Part shown: positions 5,702 through 6,356 of the stretch, in pieces
Numbering within the stretch: position 1 is the stretch's first letter
Layout: each line of letters begins with the position of its first letter
NCBI GenBank assembly: GCA_027489195.1
Contig: JAIYAG010000309.1
Span: 1-6,356 of the forward strand
Reading direction: 5' to 3'
Length of the DNA: 6,356 bases
Source: Burkholderiales bacterium
GTDB lineage: Bacteria > Pseudomonadota > Gammaproteobacteria > Burkholderiales > Burkholderiaceae_E
Notes under the pieces: generated by a model
Databases searched by the model: none
The model's input: only the letters and a program-made list of their open reading frames with translations
Told to the model about the DNA's origin: nothing
Translations under genes and position numbers: made by a program

Positions 5702-6356
5702 TCACTTCTTCGGCGCCGACATCAACCCCGCCGCGTCCTCCTCTTCCTCCTCGGGCGCGGTGATGTTGATGTTCACGTTCTCGACGTCGAGCACCTTCTG
5801 CTCGCCGAGGCCCGCCATGATGATCTTCGGCTCGATCATCACTGCCGCCACCATCAGCAGCTGCAGCACCACGAACGCCAACGAGCCCTTGTAGATGTCG
5901 GCGGTGGCGAGCGGCGCGATGCTCGCCTTGGTGACCGGGTCGACGTAGGCCTTGCCGGGCGCCACGCTGCGCAGGTAGAACAGCGCGAAGCCGAACGGCG
6001 GCGTCAGGAACGAGGTCTGCAGCACCAGGCCGACCATCACGCCGAAGTAGATCAGGTCGATGCCGAGCTTGTCCGCGACCGGCCCGAGCAGCGGCAGCAG
6101 GATGAACGCGATCTCGAAGAAGTCGATGAAGCAACCGAGGATGAAGATCAGCGTGTTGACGAAGATCAGGAAGCCGAGCTGGCCGCCGGGCAGCGACGTG
6201 AACAGCTTCTCGACCCACTGCGGGCCGTCGATCGCCTGGAACGTCAGCGAGAAGATCGTCGAGCCGACCAGCACGAACACGACGAATATCGACAGCCGCG
6301 CCGACGAGTCGAGCGCCTGCTTGAGCAGCTTGAAGTCGAGCCGCTTGCGCACCATC
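5702..6356 (-). CDS. dctM: TRAP transporter large permease (DctM/FcbT3-like), C-terminal part
   Basis: The membrane permease of a tripartite ATP-independent periplasmic transporter, which imports organic acids with a sodium gradient together with a small membrane subunit and a periplasmic binding protein. Only the last 217 residues are in the window; the ATG triplet at 6355 is internal, since DctM proteins run to roughly 420-600 residues with many membrane segments. Visible hydrophobic segments are at about 21-40, 60-94, 101-128 and 157-178 (numbered from 6355). Family signatures are GCFIDFFEIAFILLPLLGPV at 74-93 and QTSFLTPPFGFALFYLRS at 113-130. The wording is closest to the mannitol/chloroaromatic (FcbT3) subgroup, recalled rather than searched. 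The C-terminal tail of about 40 residues is polar, with five Glu and one Asp in a row (202-207), ending SAPKK. The partner subunits would be expected upstream on this strand, beyond the right edge. The gene symbol is the generic family name. Confidence 0.92.
   Translation of the reverse strand, partial: MVRKRLDFKLLKQALDSSARLSIFVVFVLVGSTIFSLTFQAIDGPQWVEKLFTSLPGGQLGFLIFVNTLIFILGCFIDFFEIAFILLPLLGPVADKLGIDLIYFGVMVGLVLQTSFLTPPFGFALFYLRSVAPGKAYVDPVTKASIAPLATADIYKGSLAFVVLQLLMVAAVMIEPKIIMAGLGEQKVLDVENVNINITAPEEEEEDAAGLMSAPKK

Noticed and set aside
1..6356. Mobile elements, tRNA/rRNA genes, CRISPR arrays, toxin-antitoxin pairs or phage genes
   Set aside because: No transposase, long direct or inverted repeats, cloverleaf, spaced repeats or matching proteins were seen. 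Base composition looks even along the window.

Overview
The window is very GC-rich (roughly 70% by eye), with GC-heavy third codon positions and long spurious open frames opposite and beside the real genes. The gene content is an AMP-forming acyl-CoA ligase, two different exported alpha/beta hydrolases, a secreted protein of unknown function and a TRAP-transporter large permease of the mannitol/chloroaromatic type. This combination fits a metabolically versatile proteobacterium, most likely in Betaproteobacteria/Burkholderiales. That placement is an inference from gene content and base composition; no taxonomic marker is present.

Layout from left to right. (1) 1-1272 (+): the C-terminal two thirds or so of an acyl-CoA synthetase, entering the window at the ATP/AMP-binding P-loop. 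(2) 1309-2028 (-): a 239-residue secreted protein of unknown function, convergent with gene 1 and 36 bp from it. (3) 2193-4337 (-): a 714-residue exported alpha/beta hydrolase of the large 'alpha/beta hydrolase domain' family, starting at a GTG with a strong Shine-Dalgarno and lying 164 bp upstream of gene 2 on the same strand. (4) A 242-bp divergent promoter region, 4338-4579. (5) 4580-5677 (+): a 365-residue exported alpha/beta hydrolase of the MetX (homoserine O-acetyltransferase-like) fold, with a complete Ser-Asp-His triad. (6) A 24-bp convergent gap with two overlapping, mutually exclusive hairpins. (7) 5702-6356 (-): the C-terminal 218 codons (including the stop) of a TRAP large permease (DctM/FcbT3-like), whose N-terminus lies beyond the right edge.

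The genes suggest a scavenging route. Exported esterase-like hydrolases would cut an ester, amide or lactone in the periplasm, a TRAP transporter would import an organic acid, and a cytoplasmic ligase would convert it to the CoA thioester. This reading rests on neighbourhood alone, because the genes lie in at least four transcription units on alternating strands. No mobile element, tRNA, rRNA, CRISPR array or phage sign was seen, and nothing in the window clearly amounts to an undescribed multi-gene system. The points most worth a second look are the pair of divergent exported hydrolases, the unknown secreted protein beside them, and the paired hairpins between genes 5 and 7.
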